The notes below the pieces were generated by a model. The model was not told the DNA's origin. It worked only from the letters and a program-made list of their open reading frames with translations, and searched no databases. Of a DNA stretch of 64,000 nucleotides, positions 16,836-26,159 are shown piece after piece. Position numbers and translations under genes: made by a program. The stretch spans positions 310,001 to 374,000 of the forward strand of contig NZ_BCVP01000010.1 in NCBI RefSeq assembly GCF_001591805.1, given 5' to 3'. The stretch's first letter is position 1. Each line of letters begins with the position of its first letter. The stretch is from Neobacillus novalis NBRC 102450. GTDB taxonomy: Bacteria > Bacillota > Bacilli > Bacillales > Cytobacillaceae.

Positions 16836-18140
16836 CTAAACCTCCTGAGCTTTCTCAATTTGCGAATGTTCAGGTATACTTTTCAGATTATCCCCATTAT
16901 CCTTCGTACATCCCTCTTGTAATTCCTTTTCATTATAGACATGGTTTTTTGCAGGCAAGAGTCCTTTGGGTCGATATAAAGCAAACAGGATTAAAAGTAA
17001 GCCGAATATAAGCCTTTGCATTTTAGAAGGAGATAGCGCATCCGGAATGGAAAAGACCCCCGTTGAATTTAGTTGATTCAACCAATTTGTCACTTCTGTT
17101 AATACCTGAAGATTAAGGATGGTCATAACGGCCGCGCCGAGAATGACTCCTGGGACACTGCCCATTCCGCCCAAGATGACCATGACCAAAATCGTAATCG
17201 ACTCTAAGAGAGTGAAGCTGGTCGGATCGACAAAGGCCTGTTTTGCAGCAAAAACGACACCCATCATTCCTGAAAAGGAAGCACCAATCGCAAAGGCCAT
17301 TAGTTTTGTCCGTACTAACGGGACACCCATCGCTTGGGCAGCTATTTCATTTTCCCTGACTGCTTTCCACGAACGGCCGATTTTTGAATGCTCAAAACGG
17401 CGAACCGTAAAAATTGTAAATAATAAGATCACAAGGACAATGTAATAAAATTGGCTTGGATAAAGAAAATCAATTCCAAATAAGCGGGGCGGCGTTACGG
17501 AAGCAATCCCCATTGCCCCATTCGTAATATTTAGCGGGCGATCCAGATTATTAAAAATAATTCTAATAATCTCGCCAAAACCTAAGGTAACGATCGCTAA
17601 ATAATCACCTTTAACCCGGAGGACTGGGATGCCAAGAAGAAGGCCAAATATAGCGGCGACAAAGCAGCCAATTAAAATAAAGATCCAAAAGCTTTCACCT
17701 GATAGAGGAAACGATCCAAAAGGCATAAAATTGGCTGCTTGGGCTGTAGCAAAAATCCCATAGGTGTACGCACCAACTGCGAAGAAGGCGATAAATCCTA
17801 AATCAAGAAGACCTGTCATGCCAACTACAATATTTAATCCCAGAGCCATAGATATATAGATTCCAACAAGTGTTGCCACTTCCATATAGGATTGATAGGC
17901 ATCACCGTTACTTGCGGTGAAGGGAAGTAAAAACACAAGCACGATTCCCGCAATTAACCATTTTGTGAGGTTCTTGAAATTTGTAAAATATAATAGTAAC
18001 AATGAAGATAGTAGGAGCAGGAATGCAGTAACGGACCTTTGAGCCATAAATAAACTAAGTGATGTGATTCCAATGTAAATGAGGAGAAAAATTCCCTGCG
18101 CAAGTTTGTTTTGTTTATATTTTTTCCATTGAGATTTCAT
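16836..18140 (-). CDS. livM: Branched-chain amino acid ABC transporter permease LivM
   Basis: 434 residues, somewhat longer than typical (320-420) because of N- and C-terminal polar extensions. About ten membrane helices. The diagnostic stretches are MALGLNIVVGMTGLLDLGFI, GIPVLRVKGDYLAIVTLGFGE and ILGGMGSVPGVILGA. The ATG at 18140 has AGGTG upstream; an in-frame GTG three codons earlier abuts the livH stop. The C-terminal ~40 residues after the last helix (KELQEGCTKDNGDN...) are hydrophilic and poorly conserved as far as I can judge. Confidence 0.9.
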   Translation of the reverse strand: MKSQWKKYKQNKLAQGIFLLIYIGITSLSLFMAQRSVTAFLLLLSSLLLLYFTNFKNLTKWLIAGIVLVFLLPFTASNGDAYQSYMEVATLVGIYISMALGLNIVVGMTGLLDLGFIAFFAVGAYTYGIFATAQAANFMPFGSFPLSGESFWIFILIGCFVAAIFGLLLGIPVLRVKGDYLAIVTLGFGEIIRIIFNNLDRPLNITNGAMGIASVTPPRLFGIDFLYPSQFYYIVLVILLFTIFTVRRFEHSKIGRSWKAVRENEIAAQAMGVPLVRTKLMAFAIGASFSGMMGVVFAAKQAFVDPTSFTLLESITILVMVILGGMGSVPGVILGAAVMTILNLQVLTEVTNWLNQLNSTGVFSIPDALSPSKMQRLIFGLLLILFALYRPKGLLPAKNHVYNEKELQEGCTKDNGDNLKSIPEHSQIEKAQEV

Positions 18141-18149
18141 TCTTCTCAC

Positions 18150-19136
18150 CTACACTTTCTCAGTAACCGGTTTGCCTAATAAGCCCTCCGGTTTAAAAAG
18201 TAACACAATAATCAAGATGGCAAAGGCAAAGACATCTTTGTATTCGGCGCCAAATACGCCGCCAGATAAAAGGGTTAAATTGGCTGAAGCAAACATTTCC
18301 AGTAAACCCAGCAGTAAACCGCCAAGCATGGCTCCGCGGATATTTCCAATACCGCCTAATACTGCTGCCGTAAAGGCTTTTAATCCAAGGATAAAGCCAA
18401 TATAAGGATCGATTGTTCCATATTGGACAGCAAATAGTACCCCCGTTGCCCCGCCAAGCGCCGATCCGATAAAAAAGGTGATGGAAATTACCTTGTTCAC
18501 ATTTACCGTCATTAAGGAAGCGGTCTCGCGATCTTGGGCAACGGCTCGCATCGCCATGCCCCATTTTGTTCGATTGACAAATATATCTAGACCAATCATC
18601 ATAATGACTGCCGTAACCAGCACGATCACAAACGATGTTTTAATCGATGCGTCGTTAAAAATGGCACTTATTGATGAGGCCTTAATCGAAATTTGATCTT
18701 TAAAAAGATTAGGCCCTGTTACGATATAGTTCCCTTTTTGTAATTCCGCTATGAATCTCACAATATCTTGTAATAAAAATGAGATACCGATTGCTGTGAT
18801 GAGCGGGATTAATCTTGGTGCATTTCGTAATGGCCGATAAGCTACTCGTTCAATCCCCATCCCTAAAAGGCCTGTCAGGACTGCGGTTAACACGAGAACA
18901 GTTATCAGCATAACAATCGCCGGCACCGCTGAAACCCATCCCATTCCCGTCAGCACAATTAAGATAGCAGTGCCAATAAAAGCACCTGACATAAAGATTT
19001 CACCATGAGCGAAGTTAATTAATTCCAATATCCCGTAAACCATTGTATACCCTAAAGCAATAACCGCATACACTGCACCTAAGGTTAGCCCATCTATCAC
19101 CACCTGCGGGATTGTTTGGAGTATTTCGTTCAGCAT
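18150..19136 (-). CDS. livH: Branched-chain amino acid ABC transporter permease LivH
   Basis: 328 residues with about eight membrane helices. The LivH hallmark GAVYAVIALGYTMVYGILELINFAHGE (split here as GAVYAVIALGYTMVYG and ELINFAHGE) opens the protein, and FTAAVLGGIGNIRGAMLGG forms the conserved cytoplasmic loop. It pairs with LivM. A TACCTCC-complement ribosome binding site precedes it. It is separated from the binding-protein gene by the 160-bp repeat copy B and the terminator of that gene, so livHMGF may use its own promoter or read-through. Confidence 0.92.
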   Translation of the reverse strand: MLNEILQTIPQVVIDGLTLGAVYAVIALGYTMVYGILELINFAHGEIFMSGAFIGTAILIVLTGMGWVSAVPAIVMLITVLVLTAVLTGLLGMGIERVAYRPLRNAPRLIPLITAIGISFLLQDIVRFIAELQKGNYIVTGPNLFKDQISIKASSISAIFNDASIKTSFVIVLVTAVIMMIGLDIFVNRTKWGMAMRAVAQDRETASLMTVNVNKVISITFFIGSALGGATGVLFAVQYGTIDPYIGFILGLKAFTAAVLGGIGNIRGAMLGGLLLGLLEMFASANLTLLSGGVFGAEYKDVFAFAILIIVLLFKPEGLLGKPVTEKV

Positions 19137-19160
19137 AAGTTACCTCCTTGTCCACAATTT

Positions 19161-19320
19161 AGAAAAGCGCAAGCGCCCTGGTCAGCGGTGTATGGCCTGG
19201 AGCGCTCCAACTGAGATAAAGGAAACACGAAGAGCGGAGCGATTCGATGTTGACTTATCGTAGGGCGGAGAGCGAAGGACACTAGCCGCTAGGGCGCTGG
19301 AGCTGGACAATTCTCAAAGT
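19161..19320. repeat. 160-bp structured intergenic repeat, copy B
   Basis: Counterpart of 1189-1349. AGCGCCCT (about 19172) pairs with AGGGCGCT (about 19291). The difference from copy A is compensated on both arms, and most of the remaining sequence is identical, including TATGGCCTGGAGCGCTCCAA and CACTAGCCGCTAGGG. Confidence 0.75.
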
Positions 19321-19343
19321 CAAAATTTATCTTTCTAATCTTT

Positions 19344-19388
19344 TAAAAAAGGGTACTCTCACCCATTAAATGAGCCATACCCCTTTCC
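19344..19388 (-). terminator. Terminator after the Liv binding-protein gene
   Basis: On the minus strand an imperfect stem GGGGTATGGCTCA...TGAGAGTACCC is followed by TTTTTT. It partially isolates livHMGF from the binding-protein gene. Confidence 0.6.
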
Positions 19389-19401
19389 AACCCCACTAGT
19401 T

Positions 19402-20586
19402 TTATTTATTCACTTCGTCCACATATTCGGCTGGATATTTTGCTTCTTTAAAACTATAAATAAATACTTTGGCATAATCATTGTCGCCGATATCGTCAAA
19501 GCTGACTTTTGTCAACACTCCTTGGTAGTCTTTCACTCCGCGAACGGCATCTCTTACCTGTGCGCGGGTTGGCTTTTTGTTATTATTTGCTTTAATCGCA
19601 TCCTCAATTCCCTTTAAGACCACACCCATCGTATCGTAGCCATAAACCGAATAAGACTCTGTATCCTTTTTATATTTGGCCTTATAGGTTTCGATAAATT
19701 TTTTACCTTCTTCTATTTTTGTTGAATCACCGGCAAGCGAAGTAATGTAGGTATTTTTAATCGAATCTCCGGCAATTTCAACTAGTGTAGAAGCATCCAT
19801 TCCATCCCCGCCTAAAAACGGGACATTAATGCCTTTTTCACGTGCTTGCTTGATTAATAGTCCGCCTTCAGCATAGATTCCACCGAAGTAGACTAAATCA
19901 GGCTTCTTAGACACCACTTGGTTAAGAACGCCATTAAAGTCTTTTTCTCCGACGGTAATTCCTTCAAATCCAAGAATTTCGGCTCCTTTTTCTTCAGCAG
20001 CCTTCTTGAATGCTTCTGCAAGGCCGGTACCGTATGCTGTTTTATCTTGAACGATAAAAATCTTCTTTGCCTTTAAGTTGTTAACGGCAAATTCAGCACC
20101 TGCTGGACCCTGAAAATCATCACGGGCCACGATCCGATTGACTGTCTTTAATCCCCTTGAGGTGACTTCTACTGCCGAATTGGCAGGTGAAACCATCGGT
20201 ATCTCGTATTTTTCATAAACTTCTGAAGAAGGAATAGCGACACCCGAGTTAAAGTGACCAACAACGGCCATGATTGATTTATCTGCGCCAATTAACTGAG
20301 CATTGGCTACACCTTTTTTTGGATCGCCCTGATCATCATAGGGTACAAGCTGTAAGGTAAAGCCTAAGTCTTTAAACTTTTCCTTTTCCTCTTCTAATTT
20401 AAGCTGTGCTCCTAACTTGATGGCTTCCCCAATTGTTGCACTCCCACCTGAAAGCGGCGTCTGAGTAGCAATTTTAATAACATTTGAATCTTTTGTATCG
20501 CCACCGGAACTACCACAGCCAGCCAAAATCATCCCTGCCGCCAAGCTTCCTGTTAACAATAATGTTAAAGACTTTTTCAATTTCAT
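19402..20586 (-). CDS. livJ: Branched-chain amino acid-binding lipoprotein (LivJ/LivK type)
   Basis: 394 residues from the ATG at 20586, with GGGAGGG upstream. Signal peptide and lipobox LAGC, then a type I periplasmic-binding fold: IATQTPLSGGSATIGEAIKL, LVPYDDQGDPKKGVANAQL, and GHFNSGVAIPSSEVYEKY with the serine/threonine loop that holds the amino acid carboxylate. It is tethered to the outer face of the membrane and delivers Leu/Ile/Val or a related compound to LivHM. First gene of the cluster, closely linked to the four other Liv genes. Confidence 0.9.
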   Translation of the reverse strand: MKLKKSLTLLLTGSLAAGMILAGCGSSGGDTKDSNVIKIATQTPLSGGSATIGEAIKLGAQLKLEEEKEKFKDLGFTLQLVPYDDQGDPKKGVANAQLIGADKSIMAVVGHFNSGVAIPSSEVYEKYEIPMVSPANSAVEVTSRGLKTVNRIVARDDFQGPAGAEFAVNNLKAKKIFIVQDKTAYGTGLAEAFKKAAEEKGAEILGFEGITVGEKDFNGVLNQVVSKKPDLVYFGGIYAEGGLLIKQAREKGINVPFLGGDGMDASTLVEIAGDSIKNTYITSLAGDSTKIEEGKKFIETYKAKYKKDTESYSVYGYDTMGVVLKGIEDAIKANNNKKPTRAQVRDAVRGVKDYQGVLTKVSFDDIGDNDYAKVFIYSFKEAKYPAEYVDEVNK

Positions 20587-20646
20587 GGTGACCCTCCCTA
20601 TTTTTCTTTTAAACAAGCCCCTTACATATATATTTAGCAGAACCAA

Positions 20647-20968
20647 GAAGTAGGACTATATATTTGTTTTATTATTTTGAAAATTCACTAGACTTCTTGC
20701 AACTGGGGGAGTGGTTATTTTTTCCGCTTCAAATTCTAGATGGAAGCAATTCCTGTTAATAAGGGATAATTATTAAACGAGAATTCCTTGGGGAATTATT
20801 TGCAGAATTAATCGTCCAATGTAAGGTTGAATACAATATTTGCGATGAATAGAAAAGAGGCATTCTAAAAAGATGCCTCTAATTGTTTGCTTTGATGCTA
20901 CTATGTTCGTTTTTTGACTTATTAGTTGTTTTACGGCTTTTATCCTTTTCTAGTTCCAGTTTGTTTCA
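20647..20968. other. Intergenic region between jetC and the Liv binding-protein gene
   Basis: No gene seen. It contains the liv promoter region and one hairpin AGAGGCAT-TCTAAAAAG-ATGCCTCT (about 20855-20880), followed on the minus strand by TTTCTATTC, the likely terminator of the Wadjet operon. Confidence 0.5.
20855..20880 (-). terminator. Probable terminator of the Wadjet operon
   Basis: An eight-bp stem AGAGGCAT/ATGCCTCT with a nine-base loop and a short T-rich tail on the minus strand, 90 bp past the jetC stop. Confidence 0.5.
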
Positions 20969-23900
20969 TCATACCGGAGCTTCTTCAGCTCCTTGGTAAA
21001 TTCGAAAGGCTGGAACAATGGTGTCCGATACAATTTCTTTTCCTTTTTCGCGAATGAAGTCCAATTTATAATAGGCATCAAATCGTTGGCTGATTTCCGT
21101 TTTCACCAGTTCGGGCGGAGTGACGACGATGAATTGGAACTTCAGTTTTTCGGCAACTGAGAAGATCGGGTCGAGGACATGTGCTGACGCCGCTTGTCCG
21201 AACGGATTATCACAGACTAAAGGAACCCAGCTTTGATCTGATTCGTTTTTAACCGATAATAACATCATCATCATCACCATTCGGGCTGATAGCTTTTGTC
21301 CGCCGCTGCCATCGGATTTCGTCTTTGAACCTTGATTAATGGTCTGCCAGGTTGAATAATGATCTCTTTGCGGTTTCCCGTACATAAAGGCATTATCCGT
21401 TCGCATATTATAGACAAGGAGCTCAGGATAGCGATTTCGTAGGGATACAAATAAAATTTGCTCATCACTAATCAGTTGTTTTATTTCTTGATCTACGACT
21501 TGATTATTATGATCAATCGTATCAAATTGTTTGGTAATTTTGTTAATCGCCGCTACAAAATGCTGCTTCAAGAGCGGCTCGATATCTTCAGCCTTTTTAG
21601 GTAAGATGTCTTCTTTGAGCTGGACGAGTGGAAAGGATCCTCGTTCATTTTTCAGCTTCATTTTTGCAATCATAGAACGAATGGCCTCTGAAATGCTCAT
21701 GACCTTCATGCTGGCACGGCTGGCCCAGAAGTTTTGCGCCTTTTCTGCCCTTTCTTTGTCGCGTTCTAATTGTTCCAATCCACTTTGTGAAAAACGCTTC
21801 ATATTTTTAACAACGCTTTGAATATGTGAATAATGCCTCGTATCCATATGATCTAATGTTGTTAAGACTTCATTTTTGAAACGAATCTCCCAATCTTTGC
21901 CTTCAATCGTTAGCTTTAAGTTACGCAATGATTGTTCGATTTTCGCATGTTTTTCTTGACCTTCTTCCTGAATTGCTTGATGTGCTTCACACCAGGATAA
22001 GATACATGCTTTACCTTGACTCTTAATTTTTTCTACATCCGTATCTGTAAATGCTGCCGCTTCCTCCTTAAGGATAACGGATAACGTTAATAAATCCCCT
22101 TCGAAACCCGCAATGTTCGTTTCTGTTTCTTTTTGGCGCTTTTCAGCCTGCTTTAGTTCCTCTATCGTTTGTTTCGTTTGGTCTTTTATTTCTACTGCCT
22201 TTACTTCTAAGTCAAGGTCTTCCCATTCTTCAGGCTGTTTTTCATGCTTTGCTATCTTTTTTCCTGACTTAACACGCTGAACAACGGCAAGCTGCAAGGA
22301 AGTTTCTGCGACGGTTACAGCCGTTCCTTGTTCCCGTTCTTCTTTTTCCGCAGTCTTCGCTTCCTTCTGTGCCGTTTGCAGCATATTTTCTAGTATACTT
22401 ATCGGTTCATCTGGTTCCGGAGCTTCCTTCCACTCCTTGTTATGAGTATCGAGTTTTTTCTCTAATTTCTTTTGCTGCTTTTGTTCTGTTTCTTTTTTTG
22501 CTTGAATAACCAGTAATTCTCGCGACTGTTCTTCTTTTGATTTTTGAAGCTGTTTTAACTCTAAGATGCTTCCATTAATCTCCTCTAATAAATGAGGTGA
22601 TAAACGTGGAACCTCTTCAGATTGCTCCGCTTTTTCATCAGCAGGAAAAACCGCTGCTTCAATAAAGAAGGCAATCTCCTTTATCGTTTGTTCGGTTGTA
22701 ACCTTCCATTCTACATACGTTTGATTCCACTTGTTTTGCAGTTCAACGATAGTTTGGTGCTCTTTTCCTATTTCTTGCTGCCCTATACATAAGGCTTCCT
22801 TTTGTTTCTCTTTCTCTAATTTCACACGTTTATTTTCTTGATATAGAAGCTTTTCACGATCAAATTCTTCGATTGTTTCTACATTTTTTGTAAGCTTGTC
22901 TATTTTTTCTTTTGTAGTCTCCAATTGTTTTTTTAGCTGAATCTGTAATTCTTTTTCTTTTTGCTCTTGTGTTGTGATTTCCTGTAATTTCATTTTCTTA
23001 GAAAGAAGGGCGTTCTGTTCCTGATTGAAAGCTTTCTCGATATCAACAGCCAGCTCACTCGATAAAAATCGATCGATTTCTTTTAACATGCGACGTAAGG
23101 AGGTTTCTGTTTTATTAATTTCAATAAGTGTATCTTTCTTTTCTTCTATTTGTTTAGCAATCTTTATTTTCCAGTTGGTAAATTGATTTTTATCCGTTAA
23201 TAGCTCTTTTTCTGTTCCGTTAATGATCACGAAGGATGGCTGTTGTTGTTCATTGTTCATTGCTTCACGCAGGAAAATCGGAACAGGACTTTTAAACATT
23301 CTACCGGAAAGAACCTGCTGATTAATTTTTTGCCATTGCTGCCCGCTTACGACTAAACCATAGGGAAGGAGCGGATAGGTCAACATGTAGTTCGCGATAT
23401 CTTCTTTACTTAAAGATTGGAGAAATTGGGTTCCATAAAACACATCAATGCCAGTCTTTTCATCAATCCATTCCTTTAATTCTTTCACATCTTTATTGGG
23501 AATCCAGAAGTGCTCATCATTTAAGGAATGGTCCAGCTGTATTTCCCAAAGATCTTTTTTAATTTGTTCACCTTGTTCTCGATTATTGGCTAGTATATCT
23601 TCAATCTGTAATGCATATTTCGAAAGAAGCGCGTGGGTAAACGGTGCAGTTACATCAGCTACTAACCCATGAAGCCGATCTACTAGTTTTGCTTCTTTTT
23701 GCTTTTGCTCTTCATTTGCCGCCATTAACTCTTCACATTTTTCTTCTGAAAAATGAATCGATTGGACAAGCGTACCATGTGAAGTGGCTAACTTGTTTTG
23801 CACTTCACTAGATTCTTTCTCTTTTGCTTGCAGCTCTTCTAACTTAGCCTTTTTGTCTTCAATTTGTTTAGAAAGAAACTCGATATAACCCCTTAAGTCA

Positions 23901-25435
23901 TAGGTTAAGCGGTCGCCAAATTCTTTGATGAGTGCTTCTTCCTTCGACTCAAATGTATGGATTTGCGTATAGAGAAAATCAATTTCCGTACTAAGCTGAG
24001 CAATCTCTTTTGTCTTTTGTTTATCCTGCTGCGACAGATCATTTCCTTTTTTCGTTAAAAACTTTTGATATCCCAAATACTGCTTAACAGCTTCTTGTAA
24101 TGATAGATAAGATTTCTCCCATTGCTGTGCTGCTTCTTTTTTGATTTCATCCATTCTTTGATTCACTTGCTCTAAACCGTTATTTTGTTCTAATGTCGCT
24201 ATCTGCTGTGAAAGAGAGCGAATCGTTTGCTCGTTTTCACTCCACTCTTTCAATAATAGTAGAAAGGCAAGCTGTTCTTTACGCTCCTGTTTATCCTGAA
24301 CGACCGCTTGTAAGGAAGTGTGCTTATTCCTTTCTTCTACTAATTTCTTCTCCCAATCTCGTACCTCTCTGTGAGCTTTTGCAAACTCTAAATTGTCTTT
24401 TTGATAGCGTAAATCTGCTTGCCTTATCGTTAATTTTTCCATGTCTTTCGCTATAGTAAGCTGCGATTCCTCTTCCGTTTGCTTCAAATGCTCTAAAGCA
24501 CCCAAAAGTTGTCTTCCTACCTTAACACTTTCATGAACAATTTCTTTATGCTCTACCCCTTTAGCTAGGTTCTCTTCAAAAGGGACAATGTCTTCTAAAA
24601 ATTCCTTATGTGCTTGTTCTCTTTTCAAAAGAACGGGCAGATCCTTGGCGATACTGGCCTGACTCTTGAAAATCTCGATAAGATCGTTCTTTTGATGTTC
24701 CGTCCGATGCAAGACTTGACTAACCGTAGGAATGATTCGTTTTTGGAACAGGGAATGATCATCCTCAGCTCCCTCAAAGAATTTCCCAACGCCGCCTTCA
24801 TCCTTGTTAATCTCCTTCATAATATCCCAGTCTTTACGGTTAATTCCGTATGTATCCAGAATACGATAGTGCTTCTTCGTATCGCGGTAAACGTCATATC
24901 CATTCCATTTTAAATAGTCCTTCAAGCTTTCGGTTTCCGCAACCTCATCATTTTCATAAAGTGGAATATGCTCAAGCGAAACCTCTTCTTTCCGTTCAAA
25001 TTCTCTTGTATAAAAGGTAATATTCGGGAGAATTTTCGCTTCCTGTTCCAACGTTTTGCTTTCATTTCCACTTTCTTCACTCATCGAAATCCGCTGTTCG
25101 GCCGAGAACATTCCTCCCGTTACCAGATGCCTGTGGTCCGAACCGTCCAATTCCCATTGAATAAGAACATGAAAGGTGTAGGGAATAAATTGCTCTTTAT
25201 TATTAAAAAAGAACTGCTGATAATAACGATTGTTTTGTTTTCCCCACGAGGTTCCAGGTTTAAGGATTTGGAAGATGGTTTGCAGGAATACACCTTTACC
25301 ACCCCCATTCATCATCGCAATAAGACCATTTGTGGATGTCTCTTCATTATGGAAGTTAAAAGTGGTATCTTTATATTGCTTCTGCATGCCATCATACTTC
25401 AGGCCAACAATTCTAATTCGATGGATTTTCGGCAT
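20969..25435 (-). CDS. jetC: Wadjet system SMC-like ATPase JetC
   Basis: About 1488 residues with the SMC/MukB plan. An N-terminal ATPase half carries NGGGKG (residues ~43-48). Two long coiled-coil arms rich in Glu/Lys/Gln flank a globular hinge around residues 610-760. The C-terminal half has SDGSGGQKLSARMV (ABC signature) and PLVCDNPFGQAAS (Walker B). JetC forms the DNA-translocating motor that recognises small circular plasmids. The Walker A lysine is followed by Gly, not Ser/Thr, and Walker B is Asp-Asn, not Asp-Glu. The start at 25435 has GAGGAGG six bases upstream. It overlaps jetB by 23 bases and is last in the operon. Confidence 0.85.
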   Translation of the reverse strand: MPKIHRIRIVGLKYDGMQKQYKDTTFNFHNEETSTNGLIAMMNGGGKGVFLQTIFQILKPGTSWGKQNNRYYQQFFFNNKEQFIPYTFHVLIQWELDGSDHRHLVTGGMFSAEQRISMSEESGNESKTLEQEAKILPNITFYTREFERKEEVSLEHIPLYENDEVAETESLKDYLKWNGYDVYRDTKKHYRILDTYGINRKDWDIMKEINKDEGGVGKFFEGAEDDHSLFQKRIIPTVSQVLHRTEHQKNDLIEIFKSQASIAKDLPVLLKREQAHKEFLEDIVPFEENLAKGVEHKEIVHESVKVGRQLLGALEHLKQTEEESQLTIAKDMEKLTIRQADLRYQKDNLEFAKAHREVRDWEKKLVEERNKHTSLQAVVQDKQERKEQLAFLLLLKEWSENEQTIRSLSQQIATLEQNNGLEQVNQRMDEIKKEAAQQWEKSYLSLQEAVKQYLGYQKFLTKKGNDLSQQDKQKTKEIAQLSTEIDFLYTQIHTFESKEEALIKEFGDRLTYDLRGYIEFLSKQIEDKKAKLEELQAKEKESSEVQNKLATSHGTLVQSIHFSEEKCEELMAANEEQKQKEAKLVDRLHGLVADVTAPFTHALLSKYALQIEDILANNREQGEQIKKDLWEIQLDHSLNDEHFWIPNKDVKELKEWIDEKTGIDVFYGTQFLQSLSKEDIANYMLTYPLLPYGLVVSGQQWQKINQQVLSGRMFKSPVPIFLREAMNNEQQQPSFVIINGTEKELLTDKNQFTNWKIKIAKQIEEKKDTLIEINKTETSLRRMLKEIDRFLSSELAVDIEKAFNQEQNALLSKKMKLQEITTQEQKEKELQIQLKKQLETTKEKIDKLTKNVETIEEFDREKLLYQENKRVKLEKEKQKEALCIGQQEIGKEHQTIVELQNKWNQTYVEWKVTTEQTIKEIAFFIEAAVFPADEKAEQSEEVPRLSPHLLEEINGSILELKQLQKSKEEQSRELLVIQAKKETEQKQQKKLEKKLDTHNKEWKEAPEPDEPISILENMLQTAQKEAKTAEKEEREQGTAVTVAETSLQLAVVQRVKSGKKIAKHEKQPEEWEDLDLEVKAVEIKDQTKQTIEELKQAEKRQKETETNIAGFEGDLLTLSVILKEEAAAFTDTDVEKIKSQGKACILSWCEAHQAIQEEGQEKHAKIEQSLRNLKLTIEGKDWEIRFKNEVLTTLDHMDTRHYSHIQSVVKNMKRFSQSGLEQLERDKERAEKAQNFWASRASMKVMSISEAIRSMIAKMKLKNERGSFPLVQLKEDILPKKAEDIEPLLKQHFVAAINKITKQFDTIDHNNQVVDQEIKQLISDEQILFVSLRNRYPELLVYNMRTDNAFMYGKPQRDHYSTWQTINQGSKTKSDGSGGQKLSARMVMMMMLLSVKNESDQSWVPLVCDNPFGQAASAHVLDPIFSVAEKLKFQFIVVTPPELVKTEISQRFDAYYKLDFIREKGKEIVSDTIVPAFRIYQGAEEAPV

Positions 25436-26159
25436 GCTCATCCTCCTCTATAGTCATTAATTTTTTAAATAATTCATAACGATCATAATCGTGATACAGG
25501 TATTCAATTCGCTCAAAAAGCTCTTGTTTTGGAATTGCCTTTGGAATATCATCCCGATCTAGAATGACGATTAAGCCCTCTGTCTCTAATAAGCGCATGC
25601 TACTAGCAATTAAACCGATTCTGGTTCGTCTATTGGCTTTTTTCAACCCATAATCATCCGTGTCCACTTCCATGTACTTCCAAGATGTCACAACTTCCTT
25701 CATATCGATTCGTTCTTCTTCACCGAAGGCAGGTTTCACTTTCAGAATGCTTTCCCAATTCATGATGAGGTCGTTGACAAGACGTTCTAATGCGTAATAG
25801 CTAATCCCTTCCCGCTTCGTGCGGATTTTCGCAGCCTGGTTCCGGTCTATGGCTGCTAAAAAAGCCATCATGACAACGCTCATAAGATGAAAGTGTTTTT
25901 TCGTTTCGACTTGCTTATGCTTTTCTTTCATATGTGTAAAATTCGTAGCAAAGACAGAGCCGGTCGGCTGGACAACTAAGTGAATCCGTTTCGGCGATTC
26001 AATGATATATGTACCTGATTCATCAGCTAATAAAAGAACAGTCTGTCTCACTTCCGGATCAAAATAGGTCTGAAAGTGTTCGCTATTTTCATCGATTACT
26101 CTATCTTTTAATAGAGTAAAATAGATAGCTGATGCTTTTTTGATTGATTCTGCATTCAT
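25413..26159 (-). CDS. jetB: Wadjet protein JetB (MukE-like subunit, DUF6063-type)
   Basis: 248 residues from the ATG at 26159, which overlaps the jetA stop in an ATGA junction. Mostly helical, with a winged-helix-like C-terminal part (RTRIGLIASSMRLLETEGLIVILD). This fits the KITE/MukE subunit that binds the kleisin in condensin-like Wadjet complexes. It carries the conserved phrase KHFHLMSVVMMAFL near the middle. The name rests mainly on position between JetA and the SMC subunit and on size. I associate this subfamily with DUF6063, from memory. Confidence 0.75.
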   Translation of the reverse strand: MNAESIKKASAIYFTLLKDRVIDENSEHFQTYFDPEVRQTVLLLADESGTYIIESPKRIHLVVQPTGSVFATNFTHMKEKHKQVETKKHFHLMSVVMMAFLAAIDRNQAAKIRTKREGISYYALERLVNDLIMNWESILKVKPAFGEEERIDMKEVVTSWKYMEVDTDDYGLKKANRRTRIGLIASSMRLLETEGLIVILDRDDIPKAIPKQELFERIEYLYHDYDRYELFKKLMTIEEDEHAENPSN

